Positions 55,021 through 63,858 of a DNA stretch of 64,000 nt are shown in pieces. Position numbers and translations under genes: made by a program. Within the stretch, counting starts at the first letter, position 1. The number at the start of each line of letters is the position of its first letter. The notes below the pieces were generated by a model. That model made no database searches. It saw only the letters and a list, made by a program, of their open reading frames with translations, and was not told the origin of the DNA. Source of the DNA: JAIVGV01 sp036389335 (GTDB lineage: Bacteria > Acidobacteriota > Blastocatellia > Pyrinomonadales > Pyrinomonadaceae); NCBI GenBank assembly GCA_036389335.1, contig DASVQC010000103.1, positions 18,972-82,971 on the forward strand, written 5' to 3'.

Positions 55021-56985
55021 TCACTTCCGGTCGGCTGCGCGCGCGTCCTCGATGATTACGTCCGTGGCCTTCTCGCTGATCATGTAGATGGCCGTGACGA
55101 TGAAGTAGCCCGGTATCTTCGGGAAGACCGACGCGTCCACGACGCGCAGCCCCTCCACCCCCCGCACGCGGAAGCGGCTGTCGAGCACGGCCGTCCGGTC
55201 GCCGTCCGGGCCGATGGGGCACGTGCAGGAGGCGTGGTGACCCCACGACTCGTCCTTGATGAACTGGCGCAACTGGTCGTCGGTTTTCACGTCGGTGCCG
55301 GGGACCTGCTCCTGCTTGATGAGGTTCGTGCGGAAGAACCAGAACCAGCGCGAGCGCGCGAGGCGGTCGTTCATCGAGCGGACGAACTTGACGCCGCTGA
55401 CGACGGCGTCGAGGTCGGGGTCGGCCGCCGGCTCGCCGTCTCCGAAATACTTGAAGTTGACCCACGGGCGATCCCAGGGCTTGGCGGAGGCGAGGCGCAC
55501 TTCGCCCGTGTTGTTCGTGCGCGCCTTCAGCACGGCCCAGGTGAACCTGTTGTGCTTCGCCTCGAAGACCTTCGAGTAGCCGGGCACGTAGCCGCGGAAG
55601 AAGCCGGGCAGCCCGAAGATGTACAGGTCCGGGTCTTTCAGCTCAGGGCTTGAGCGCTTGATGATGCCGATGAGAGCGCCGTTCGTCGCGTAGATGCCCC
55701 GGCCGCCCTTCGCCCACTCTTCGAGGAAGCTGTCGGGCTTGCCGTCCTCGCCGGGCGGCTCGAAGGCCGCGCCTTCGAGCAGGACGAAGTCCTTCTTGAA
55801 GGCGGTGACGACGCCGACCTCGTAGCGGTCTTGCAGGTTCAGGCCGACGCCGGGGCGATCCGCGACGACCTCGATGCCCAACTCGCGCAGATGGTCGGCC
55901 GGGCCGACGCCGGAGAGCATGAGTAGCTGCGGCGTGTTGAAGGCGCCGCCCGCCAGTATGACCTCGCGCTCGGCGCGTACCTGTACGCGCGGCAGCGCCG
56001 AGGTGTCGGGCGTGAGCTTCGCGGCGTTCGGGTCGGCGCGGTAGACGTGCGCCCGGTCGATGTACTCGACGCCGACGGCGCGCTTGCCCTCGAAGAGGAC
56101 GCGCGCGACGAGGGCGTTCATCTTGATCGTCAGGTTCGCGCCATGCTGCTTGCTCTCCTTGACCCGGAGCAGGTAATCGCGCGGCCCCATGCGCTTGCCC
56201 TTGTCCACGGCGAGCGGGGTGAAGGCGAGCCCTTCGGGGCTGTCGCCCGTGTTGCGGCTGTCGTTCGGGTCGAAGCGCGTCTCGACGCCGAGCAGCACGT
56301 CGCCGACGTGATCGCGGAGGGTGCTCTTCGCGCTCTTGATGAGGAGCCTGACCAGATTCTTGTCCTTGAGGACGAGGAAGGGGTCGGCCTCCGAAGTCGG
56401 AAGCCAGCCGTCGAAGCCGTGCCCGTGCTTCCAGTCGAAGCTCGGCCTGCGCCCGCGGAAGAGCCCGACCGCCCACCAGAAGAGAGTCTTGAAGAACCAC
56501 TTGATAGTCCGCGAGCGCGGCACGTACTTACAGTCTTCGAGGCGCTGGAAGTACGGCCGCATGCGCTCGCCGCACCAGGAATCGTCGCCCGTCAGCCCCG
56601 CGATGTAATCCCAGTCGCTGTCCTGCGGGACGACCGTGATCATCGCGTTGTGCGCCGTGCAGCCGCCGAGCGCGCCCGCGCGCGGATACCAGATGAAGGG
56701 CTCGCCGTTAATCTCCACGCACTTCGAGTCCCTCCGCTGCCGGTCGGTCGATGTGTAGTGGCGCACGAAGAAGTCCCACGCGCACTCCGGGTATTCGGTC
56801 GAGAGGCCGTGGAAGATCGGCACCTCGTACATGTAGCGCCCGCGCCCGGTCTTGTCCTCCGTGCAGGGGTCGCCGCCCGCCTCCAGCAGCAGGACTTTGA
56901 AGCCGGCCCTGGCGAGGTTGGCCGCGAGCGGGCCGCCGCCCGCCCCCGACCCGACGACGATGTAGTCGTATCTCTCGGTGCTCAT
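55021..56985 (-). CDS. GMC-family FAD oxidoreductase, copy 2
   Basis: A 654-residue paralogue of the gene at 48496-50466. The FAD motif is VVGSGAGGGPLAANLARAG, the mid-domain is LAGGAFNTPQLLMLSGVGP, and the C-terminal His is in WGHHASCTC; the last helix reads IPGYFIVTAIYMISEKATD, again without the usual Asn/His. There is no signal peptide. The start at 56985 has GAGGA 5 nt upstream; a GTG at 56997 is possible. It follows cytochrome copy 2 by 76 bp. Short DNA patches are almost identical to copy 1 although the proteins differ widely elsewhere. Confidence 0.9.
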   Translation of the reverse strand: MSTERYDYIVVGSGAGGGPLAANLARAGFKVLLLEAGGDPCTEDKTGRGRYMYEVPIFHGLSTEYPECAWDFFVRHYTSTDRQRRDSKCVEINGEPFIWYPRAGALGGCTAHNAMITVVPQDSDWDYIAGLTGDDSWCGERMRPYFQRLEDCKYVPRSRTIKWFFKTLFWWAVGLFRGRRPSFDWKHGHGFDGWLPTSEADPFLVLKDKNLVRLLIKSAKSTLRDHVGDVLLGVETRFDPNDSRNTGDSPEGLAFTPLAVDKGKRMGPRDYLLRVKESKQHGANLTIKMNALVARVLFEGKRAVGVEYIDRAHVYRADPNAAKLTPDTSALPRVQVRAEREVILAGGAFNTPQLLMLSGVGPADHLRELGIEVVADRPGVGLNLQDRYEVGVVTAFKKDFVLLEGAAFEPPGEDGKPDSFLEEWAKGGRGIYATNGALIGIIKRSSPELKDPDLYIFGLPGFFRGYVPGYSKVFEAKHNRFTWAVLKARTNNTGEVRLASAKPWDRPWVNFKYFGDGEPAADPDLDAVVSGVKFVRSMNDRLARSRWFWFFRTNLIKQEQVPGTDVKTDDQLRQFIKDESWGHHASCTCPIGPDGDRTAVLDSRFRVRGVEGLRVVDASVFPKIPGYFIVTAIYMISEKATDVIIEDARAADRK

Positions 56986-57061
56986 GTTCGTCCTCACCCT
57001 TCGGAAGGAGGAGAGTGGGCGGCCAAGCCCGTCGCGTGAGAGAGGCGGCCGCCGCGCGCGC

Positions 57062-59602
57062 CTAGAAGGTCTTCAGGAACTCGATCAGCGCGTTCTTGTC
57101 GTCGTCGCTCAAGCCGGGCTCGCCGCCGAAGCCCGTGCCGAAGTAGTGGCCGCGGTTGACCACGTAGTCGGGGCACTTGCTCAGAGACATCAGCCGCGCG
57201 GCGAGCGGCCTAAAGACATCCTGCGCGCGCCTGTTGTACTCCTCGTCGTCCCCCCCCGCCGGCGGCGGTGGCCCAAGCTCCCCCATCTTCTTCTTGATGT
57301 CGAAGGCGAGCCCGACCAGCTCGTGGTCGTGCTTGAGCCGCTCCCAGAACCCCATCTCTTCGGGGCGTATCATCAGGTTCGTGAGCAGCCCGACGGGAGC
57401 GCCGCGCGGGATCGGCCCGATCTCTATGCTCTCCTGCTTGAAGACGTTCGGCAGCAGCCAAGGCCCCCACCCCTTCAGCGCGTCGGGCACGAAGCCGGGC
57501 GCGATGCGGATGGAGGAGATTCGCGTCGTGCGGTCTATCGTGCCGGGCACCTTGTCGCCGAGCACCGAGTCCTTCTCCCTGTCCTGCGGCCAGAGCATCT
57601 GGTGGATAGACTTCTCGAACGAGTCCATGCGGCCGGCGACCGAAGGATCGGGGTTGAACGGGCCGACGCTGTTGTTGAGCAGGAACGGCGCGGTAGACCA
57701 GAGGCTGATGAGCGACGCCGGGCGCGTGAATCCGCGGCCGCCGCCCGGCATCTTGTAGGGCCGCGCCTCGCCCGTCACGGGGTCGTAGATGGTGATGGTG
57801 CCGACCGAGGGGAGGTCTTTGTAGGTCTCCGAGGAGAAGTTGTCCCAGATGTTGCCGCGGATGGCGTTGGTCGCGAGCGGGCTGCAAGCGTTCGTCTGCA
57901 GGAGCGTGACGGGGACGCGGAACTCCGTCGAGAGGTAGTTGCCGTCGAGGAAGTCGGGCGCCTTGACGATGGCCGTCATCTCGCGCTTGAACTCGTCCGT
58001 CTTCGTCCACGCCCAGTAGTCGTCCCAGCACTTCATGTAGCCGGGGCCGGCGCAGTCGGGCTTCATCCGGTCTTCCGCGTGCGCGGGGAGCTTGCTCGAA
58101 TGGCAGCGGGCGCAGTTCTCGGCGAAGACCTCCTTGCCGCGCTCCAGCTTCCGGTTGTAGCCGTCGTCGAGCGGCTGCCCGCCGTTCATGTACTTCGCCC
58201 CGTCGGGCGCGTCCTTCAGGTAGTGCGGCGCGGTGGTCTTGAGGAAGAAGAGTGCCATGTCGGGCGTCTGCATCTCGGTGGCCTCCCAGTAGGAGGAGTT
58301 CCTGCGCGCGTCCGCGATGAGGATGGGCGTGACGGTCTTGCCCCCGACGAGCGGGTTGAAGTGGAGCATCCACTCCTCGCTGAACAGCCCGATGTTGAGG
58401 TAGACGCGGTTGAGCGCGCCTAAGCCCCCGACCGAGTCGGCCCCGTCCTTGAGCACGCGCGGCGACCAGACGGTCGAGGGCCGCTGGAAGAGGCCGTTGA
58501 GGGCGGCGGTCTGCGGGTAGTCGTTGAACTGCTTGTTGTCGCCGCTGCCGCCGCCCATCGCGAGCGTCTCGCGGCCGAACTTCTGCGCCTGCGCCAGGCG
58601 CGGCCCGAGGTTGTAGAGCGCGTTCATCGTGCGCGGGTTGTTGATGTTGTCGGTCGAGACGAGCGAGGTGTCGAGCGTGCCCGGCCGCGAGGTGTGGAAC
58701 ATCTGCCAGATGTAGGTCGCCTCGTCGGCCTGCCAGTCGAAGATGCGATCAATCCAGAAGTACTGCGCGCCGACGTTCGACGCGAGGTTCTCCCACTTCG
58801 GGTGTTCGGGGTCGGCGGGCGGCTTGATGGGGTTCGGCCCGACGTGGCAGAAGCCGCACGACATCCCGACGCGGTAAGGCTTCACGAGGTCTTTGTCGTT
58901 GTAGTAGGCGGGGTCTTCGTAATAACGCTTGGCGTCCCACTTCGCCGCGGCCTTCTCGTCGAAGGCGGGGTTCGGGAAGAGCCGCAGGCCGGAGACGCCG
59001 CTGGCGTAGCCGTAGAGGGAGCCCACGGGCAGCTTCCCGTCGCTCGGGATGTCCTTGCCGGCGGGCAACTGCGTGCCGCGCGCGCCGACGCGGACGCCGG
59101 GGTACTTGGCCTCGTTCTCGAACGGCTCGGGCGGGCATTCGGGCGAGGAGACGCGCCTGTCGAGCCAGAGGCCGAAGTGCTCCTTGTCGGGGCCGGACGG
59201 CTTCTCGAAGCACGGCTCGTTGACGAGGCCGAGGTAGTACCAGCGGTTGTCGCGGCTGTATTTGAGCGACGGGTGCGACGAGACGGTCTTCAGCAGGTCG
59301 AGCGCGCCGAAGCTGTTGACCGAAATCTTATCCCAGAAGCGGTCGTTGCCGCCCGTCCAGACGATCCACGTGTTGCGCCCCTTGACCTCGTTCGGCGTGA
59401 GCGGGACGCCGCCGTCCATGTCGTGGAAGTAGTCCTCGTCCGCGGCCTGAAGCGACGCGGGCGTGCGGCCCGCGCCCCGCGCCTCGTCGAGTACGGTGCC
59501 CGGCTCGGGGCCGCCGCCCCGCCACCTCGCGAGAAGGAAGAGGCCGACGGCCGCGACGACGATGAGCAGCACGACTATCTTGACCAGGCTTTTTATCTTC
59601 AT
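57062..59602 (-). CDS. Di-heme cytochrome c, copy 2, membrane-anchored
   Basis: An 846-residue paralogue of copy 1. Instead of a lipobox it has an N-terminal membrane anchor (LVKIVVLLIVVAAVGLFLLA, about residues 6-25). Heme sites are CGFCH (249-253) and CARCH (497-501). RNTWIVWTGGNDRFWD recurs at 76-91, and the C-terminal helix LSDDDKNALIEFLKTF matches copy 1. A GAGGAG box lies 7 nt before the ATG. The pair with GMC copy 2 mirrors the order in copy 1. Different anchoring (membrane helix versus lipid) hints that the two pairs are not redundant. Confidence 0.86.
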   Translation of the reverse strand: MKIKSLVKIVVLLIVVAAVGLFLLARWRGGGPEPGTVLDEARGAGRTPASLQAADEDYFHDMDGGVPLTPNEVKGRNTWIVWTGGNDRFWDKISVNSFGALDLLKTVSSHPSLKYSRDNRWYYLGLVNEPCFEKPSGPDKEHFGLWLDRRVSSPECPPEPFENEAKYPGVRVGARGTQLPAGKDIPSDGKLPVGSLYGYASGVSGLRLFPNPAFDEKAAAKWDAKRYYEDPAYYNDKDLVKPYRVGMSCGFCHVGPNPIKPPADPEHPKWENLASNVGAQYFWIDRIFDWQADEATYIWQMFHTSRPGTLDTSLVSTDNINNPRTMNALYNLGPRLAQAQKFGRETLAMGGGSGDNKQFNDYPQTAALNGLFQRPSTVWSPRVLKDGADSVGGLGALNRVYLNIGLFSEEWMLHFNPLVGGKTVTPILIADARRNSSYWEATEMQTPDMALFFLKTTAPHYLKDAPDGAKYMNGGQPLDDGYNRKLERGKEVFAENCARCHSSKLPAHAEDRMKPDCAGPGYMKCWDDYWAWTKTDEFKREMTAIVKAPDFLDGNYLSTEFRVPVTLLQTNACSPLATNAIRGNIWDNFSSETYKDLPSVGTITIYDPVTGEARPYKMPGGGRGFTRPASLISLWSTAPFLLNNSVGPFNPDPSVAGRMDSFEKSIHQMLWPQDREKDSVLGDKVPGTIDRTTRISSIRIAPGFVPDALKGWGPWLLPNVFKQESIEIGPIPRGAPVGLLTNLMIRPEEMGFWERLKHDHELVGLAFDIKKKMGELGPPPPAGGDDEEYNRRAQDVFRPLAARLMSLSKCPDYVVNRGHYFGTGFGGEPGLSDDDKNALIEFLKTF

Positions 59603-59752
59603 GGGACACGCTCCTCGGAGTCTTCCTAAAACTCAAAAGGTCTTGCGATGCCGCGCGGCCTTCGCCGGGGCGGGCGGCGGGCGGCGGGCGGGACAGGTGA
59701 CTTAAATTTTCAAAGGCGGATGTGAGCGACGACTGGCCTCTGCGGCCGCGCT

Positions 59753-60934
59753 TCAGCGGTGCACGTGGAAACTGCCACGGCGCGGGTTGATCTCGGCGGC
59801 CATGCGCGAATACTTTTCGGCCTCCGCCTCCTCGCCCGTTGCCCTGTAGACGGCCGCGGCCTCGGAGAAAAGTCGCGCTTCGTGGACGCCGGACGAGAGC
59901 GACCTCCGCATCATCTCGGCCGCCTCCGCGAACTGCCCGTCGCGGTAGAGCGCCCACGCGAGCGCCGCCTGCGTCGAGAAATTCTCGCGCAGTTCCAGAT
60001 CACTGCGCGCCCAGCGCACGGCCTCCGGGCCGTCTTCTCGAACGTCAGAGTAAAAGTCGGCGAGGTGGTGGTAGTAATGGACGCCGCCGCGCCGCGCCGC
60101 GCCGAGGTATTCGCCGAGCGCGCGCTCGAACCAGGGCCCGGCCTCTTCGGGCCTGCCCGCGGACTCGAACAACTCTCCGAGCGCCTGCATGAACTCGGGG
60201 CGCGGCAGCCGCGACAAGACTTTGCGGTAGAGCGCGGCCGCCTCCTCGAAGCGCCCCAGCGCGCCGAGCAGCTCGGCCGTGTGTTCTTCGACCATCCAGT
60301 AGCCCGAGTACGCACGCCGCGCGCGCTCGTAGTGCGCCCGCGCCTCCTCGAAGCGGCCGCGCGACATGTCCAGCTCTCCGAGTTGAAGCTCCAGCCAGCA
60401 GAAGTGGCGCATCTCCTTGGCGGTGAGTTCGTCCTCCGCTTCCGCGTACAGTCGCTCGGCCTCGGCGATGTCGCCGAACTTCGCGCGCAGATGCGCGAGG
60501 CGCGCGAGGTTGTCCCAAGTCGGCTCTTCGCGCGCGAGGCTTTCGTAGCCGGCGCGCGCCTCTTCGTACCTGCCCTCCTGAAAGTCGAGGTCTGCCTGGA
60601 GCGCACGCCCCTGCGGGCTCGCGCGCAGTTCGGGGCTCGCGTCGAGGCAGCGCCTCACGCCCGCGAGGCGGTGGAGCTTGAAATCGAGGCTCGCCTTCAG
60701 GAAGTAGAGGTCGGCGGGGTTCGCGGCGCGCGCGAGGGCGCGCTCGACGGCCTCGCCCGCGCGCTCAAGCTCGCCGAGGTCTCCCTTGAGCGAGGCGCGC
60801 TGGTAGAGGCCGTAGACGTAGCGCGTCGCCCGCTCGACGTCGAAGGCGTCGTCAGTCGTCGGGTCGCGGCGGAACTCTGAGAAGGCACCGTCGATGCGCC
60901 CCAGTTCGAGTTCGAAATCGGTAGGGTCGGGCAT
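59753..60934 (-). CDS. TPR-repeat protein
   Basis: A 393-residue all-helical protein without a signal peptide. Tetratricopeptide-like units recur from about residue 45 to 385: ALQADLDFQEGRYEEARAGY, LGELDMSRGRFEEARAHYER, LGALGRFEEAAALYRKVL and LAWALYRDGQFAEAAEMM. It is likely a protein-protein scaffold. It lies between the DUF4331 gene (99 bp away) and cytochrome copy 2 (150 bp away), all on the same strand, so it may assist assembly of this system. No enzymatic motif is visible. Confidence 0.85.
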   Translation of the reverse strand: MPDPTDFELELGRIDGAFSEFRRDPTTDDAFDVERATRYVYGLYQRASLKGDLGELERAGEAVERALARAANPADLYFLKASLDFKLHRLAGVRRCLDASPELRASPQGRALQADLDFQEGRYEEARAGYESLAREEPTWDNLARLAHLRAKFGDIAEAERLYAEAEDELTAKEMRHFCWLELQLGELDMSRGRFEEARAHYERARRAYSGYWMVEEHTAELLGALGRFEEAAALYRKVLSRLPRPEFMQALGELFESAGRPEEAGPWFERALGEYLGAARRGGVHYYHHLADFYSDVREDGPEAVRWARSDLELRENFSTQAALAWALYRDGQFAEAAEMMRRSLSSGVHEARLFSEAAAVYRATGEEAEAEKYSRMAAEINPRRGSFHVHR

Positions 60935-61033
60935 GGATCGAATTAGCGCGTGCGGCCGCGTCGTGCGTAGGGGCTGGCCCCGCCCGCGTCGTGTGACGGG
61001 CGGCGCGCGCGTCTGCGGGGTGACGCCGCGCGC

Positions 61034-62623
61034 TCACCAGGGCTCGGCGAGATACGGGAAGTGTGCGAGGAACTCCTTGTCGTTCTTGAGCGGGTTCGGC
61101 GGCGTCTTCGGCTCTATCGGCGTCGCGTCCCAGAGCGACTGGTCATTGAGCAGGTCGAGGTGATACTTCCGGCCATTCCACTCGGCCTCCATGTCGAGGA
61201 AGACCGAGAGGAAGCGCGTTGCCACCTGGTCTTCGAGGCGGCGGCCGAAGGGCCACGTGCCCGTCGTGTCCATGTCTATGGCGCAGACGTTGGGGATGAA
61301 TATCTCGAACGGCCGCCGGAGCGGGATGTCGAGCCCCTTCGGGTTCCACGAGTCGTCGGGCATGTTCAAATGCTGGAAGAGGACTCGGCGCACGCGCGGG
61401 AAGGCCGTGGCGACGAGCGAGTAGGTCTTGTGCACCGAGACGGGCGAGTCGTCATGATCAAAGGCGCACTTCAGCCCGAGCGCGCTGATGGAAGGCCCGA
61501 AGCCCCAGCCGAGGTGCGCGAGCCGCTTGATGAAGTGGGGCGCGAGCCAGAAGTTATTCGCGCCGAGCTGGCGGCTGTCCTCGCGCTCCGAGAGGCCGGC
61601 GTCGGCGAAGGGCTGGCCGTCGGTGTCAACGAGCTTGTAGCGCCGTAGCTCCTCGTCCTGCCGGAACGGGTCGAGCAGGGCCAGCGGGTGTTCGAGCCAG
61701 AAGGGATGGTCGGGGATCGTCTCGACCTTGTCGGCCGCCTTCAAGACCCAGCTCTCGCCCCAGACGTTGACGACGCGCTCCTCCTGCGGCGCGGGCGTGA
61801 TGAAGGCGAGGGGGATTTCGAGGATGATGGCGTTGACGTTCTTCTGCTGCTGGCAGTCGAAGCCGGTGTAGACGAAGCGGTAGTTGCCGTTAGCGTCCTT
61901 CTTGAATTTGTCGCCGCCCCACGTGTAGGGGCCGGGCGGCAACTCACGCTTGGAGCCGTTCGTCGCCCTGCCGTGGACGTTCAGGTAACCCCAGTCGGGG
62001 TCTGCGGGGTCGAAGTTGAAGAGGTCGTTACCTTCGAGTTCGAGGAGCGTCTTCGGGATCGGCAGCTCGCGCGCCCACTGCATCGTGTGCGGGACGTGGT
62101 AGAACTGCGGCGCGTAGTTGATCGAGCGGAAGAAGCCGGTCAGGTCGTTGAAGAAGGCGTCGTCGCGCCCGCCGATGAAGGTCTTGATGGAGTGGCCGCC
62201 GGGCGTGTCGATGTCGAGGACGCGGTTGAGGTCTACGACCGTCTGGAAGTTGCCGCCGGGGAAGTTGAAGAACTTGACGGTGGCGCGCTGCGACCGGTCG
62301 ACGGTGACGCGAATCTCGGACGGGCGGAAGTTGCCGAAATACTTGTCCTTGACGGCGTCGAAGTATTCGAGCAGCGATTCGAGGCTGTGCTCCTTGACGG
62401 GGCTCGGGACGCGCGGCGAGGCGTGCATCTGTATGCGGTAGAGCATGTCCGTGTCGAGGACGCCCGCCTCCGGCACGGAGGCGAAGGTGAGCGCGACGAC
62501 GACCTTCTCGCCGCCTTCACGGTCGTCGCTGGGGAAGCCGAAGAGGTCGTAGAGGTCTGCGGCGCTCACATCTATGTCGGAAAAGATAGAGTTGACCGCG
62601 TTGGGGTCGTTGTGGTCGGCCAT
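61034..62623 (-). CDS. DUF4331 family protein, leaderless
   Basis: A 529-residue protein. It begins MADHNDPNAVNSIFSDIDVS and AADLYDLFGFPSDD, the characteristic opening of DUF4331 proteins (a 'D-H-x-D...D-x-x-D-x-Y-x-F' pattern), and continues with alternating strands and conserved Asp/Asn (VVDLNRVLDIDTPGG, FIGGRDDAFFNDLTGFF). Relatives normally have a signal peptide; here the conserved motif starts at residue 2. The frame is open to 62662, but the ATG at 62623 has GAGG 8 nt upstream and begins exactly at the domain. The function of DUF4331 is unknown. It is the first gene after the candidate promoter of the cluster. Confidence 0.85.
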   Translation of the reverse strand: MADHNDPNAVNSIFSDIDVSAADLYDLFGFPSDDREGGEKVVVALTFASVPEAGVLDTDMLYRIQMHASPRVPSPVKEHSLESLLEYFDAVKDKYFGNFRPSEIRVTVDRSQRATVKFFNFPGGNFQTVVDLNRVLDIDTPGGHSIKTFIGGRDDAFFNDLTGFFRSINYAPQFYHVPHTMQWARELPIPKTLLELEGNDLFNFDPADPDWGYLNVHGRATNGSKRELPPGPYTWGGDKFKKDANGNYRFVYTGFDCQQQKNVNAIILEIPLAFITPAPQEERVVNVWGESWVLKAADKVETIPDHPFWLEHPLALLDPFRQDEELRRYKLVDTDGQPFADAGLSEREDSRQLGANNFWLAPHFIKRLAHLGWGFGPSISALGLKCAFDHDDSPVSVHKTYSLVATAFPRVRRVLFQHLNMPDDSWNPKGLDIPLRRPFEIFIPNVCAIDMDTTGTWPFGRRLEDQVATRFLSVFLDMEAEWNGRKYHLDLLNDQSLWDATPIEPKTPPNPLKNDKEFLAHFPYLAEPW

Positions 62624-62770
62624 GAGATCTGCCTCGGGCTGAGCACCTTCTGCTGAGGGCAAGGGCAGGTGGTGGAAAGAGAGTTATGAGACGGAGCGAG
62701 CCTGGTGCCACTCGCTCGAAAGTCGACGACCGCGGGTGAAAGTGCCGCGCCCATGCTTGAACTTGGGCGC

Positions 62771-62800
62771 ATCATAGCCGCCTTGCCGAACCAACGTCAA
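62771..62800 (-). promoter_or_regulatory. Candidate promoter of the DUF4331-cytochrome-GMC cluster
   Basis: On the minus strand TTGACG (62795-62800) and TATGAT (62771-62776) are 18 bp apart, giving a start point about 140 nt before the DUF4331 gene. The 254-bp gap between the patatin and DUF4331 genes shows no other clear element. Confidence 0.45.
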
Positions 62801-62877
62801 TGATAAAGATTTTCTTCCGTGAAGGACGGGCTCGCGCCGCGCCGGGCACAAAAGGGGATGCCCGCGCGAGGGAAGTT

Positions 62878-63744
62878 TCAGTCTCCGATGAAGGCCGCGA
62901 GGCGTTCGTCGTAGAGTCCCGCGTCGCGCTCCCCACGCTCTATCGTCGCCGCCAGCAGGTCCGGGCGGGTGAAGTCCCACGTGCCGATGGGCAGCTTCTC
63001 GCTCGGTGAGACGTAGAGGCGGCGGGTCGCGTCGTGCGGGCCGAGCGGGCGCGGTGGCGCGGTCAGCAGGACGACGGAGCGCTCGACGCCGGGATGTTCT
63101 TCAGCCAAGAAGGAGGGGGCGGGGCTGATGATGCCTCCGTCGAGCAGCCTCTCGTCGCGGACTCGCCCGAGCGGCGTGAACGGGGGCGTGGCCGAGGAGG
63201 CGATGATGAGGTCGGCCAACTCGTCAGCCGTCTCGCAGTCGCGCGCGTCGAAGACGGCGGGCCTGAAGCCCGTGCGCCTCGCAAACGAATGCACGCCCGG
63301 CGCGCGGCGCCGCCCGTGGTCAAGGGTGTAAGCGCAAAGTCCGAGGGCGGCCGCGGCGAACGCCGGCATTCGCACGTGGAAGGCGGCCGTGATGACGAAG
63401 ATGGGGAAGGGCTGCGAGCGTACTCGGTCGAGCCCGCCGTCCGCGAAGGCGTAAAGGAGTAGCTCGCGGTAGAGTTCGCCGTGAGGCGTCGGGCACCGCC
63501 CCGAGAGCAGGCGCCCCCAGTCAAAGTTCCGCGTCAGGCCACGGCAACGGCGCCGCCAGAACTCGCCAATCAGTTCTTCTCGCCCGCTCAGGAGGAGCGC
63601 GGCGACGCATGCACCCGCGCTGCACGCGGCCACGGCGCGTACGCGCGGAAGTAAACGATCCCGCCAGCGCCGCATCAGCCCGAACTGGTAGAAAGACTTG
63701 TTCCCGCCCCCGGCGAAAGTTATCCCTATGTCTTTTTCCCTCAT
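62878..63744 (-). CDS. Patatin-like phospholipase
   Basis: A 288-residue lipid acyl hydrolase. The oxyanion loop is FAGGGNKSFYQFG (residues about 10-22), the nucleophile Ser is in ACSAGA (first Gly of GxSxG replaced by Ala), and the catalytic Asp is in LLDGGIIS. There is no signal peptide. Downstream segments (ASSATPPFTPLG) match bacterial patatins. It is on the same strand and immediately upstream of the cluster promoter, so it is either a separate unit or part of the same system; a link through lipid substrates is only a suggestion. Confidence 0.85.
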   Translation of the reverse strand: MREKDIGITFAGGGNKSFYQFGLMRRWRDRLLPRVRAVAACSAGACVAALLLSGREELIGEFWRRRCRGLTRNFDWGRLLSGRCPTPHGELYRELLLYAFADGGLDRVRSQPFPIFVITAAFHVRMPAFAAAALGLCAYTLDHGRRRAPGVHSFARRTGFRPAVFDARDCETADELADLIIASSATPPFTPLGRVRDERLLDGGIISPAPSFLAEEHPGVERSVVLLTAPPRPLGPHDATRRLYVSPSEKLPIGTWDFTRPDLLAATIERGERDAGLYDERLAAFIGD

Positions 63745-63858
63745 GAGCGGCCCACCAAAATCATCGACGAGTTTCGTGTCGGTACGCCTGTGTTTTAACA
63801 GCTGCCCGACCCGGAACCAAGGGCAGACTGCGCCGCTCGCCAGCCCCTACTTCCTCGA

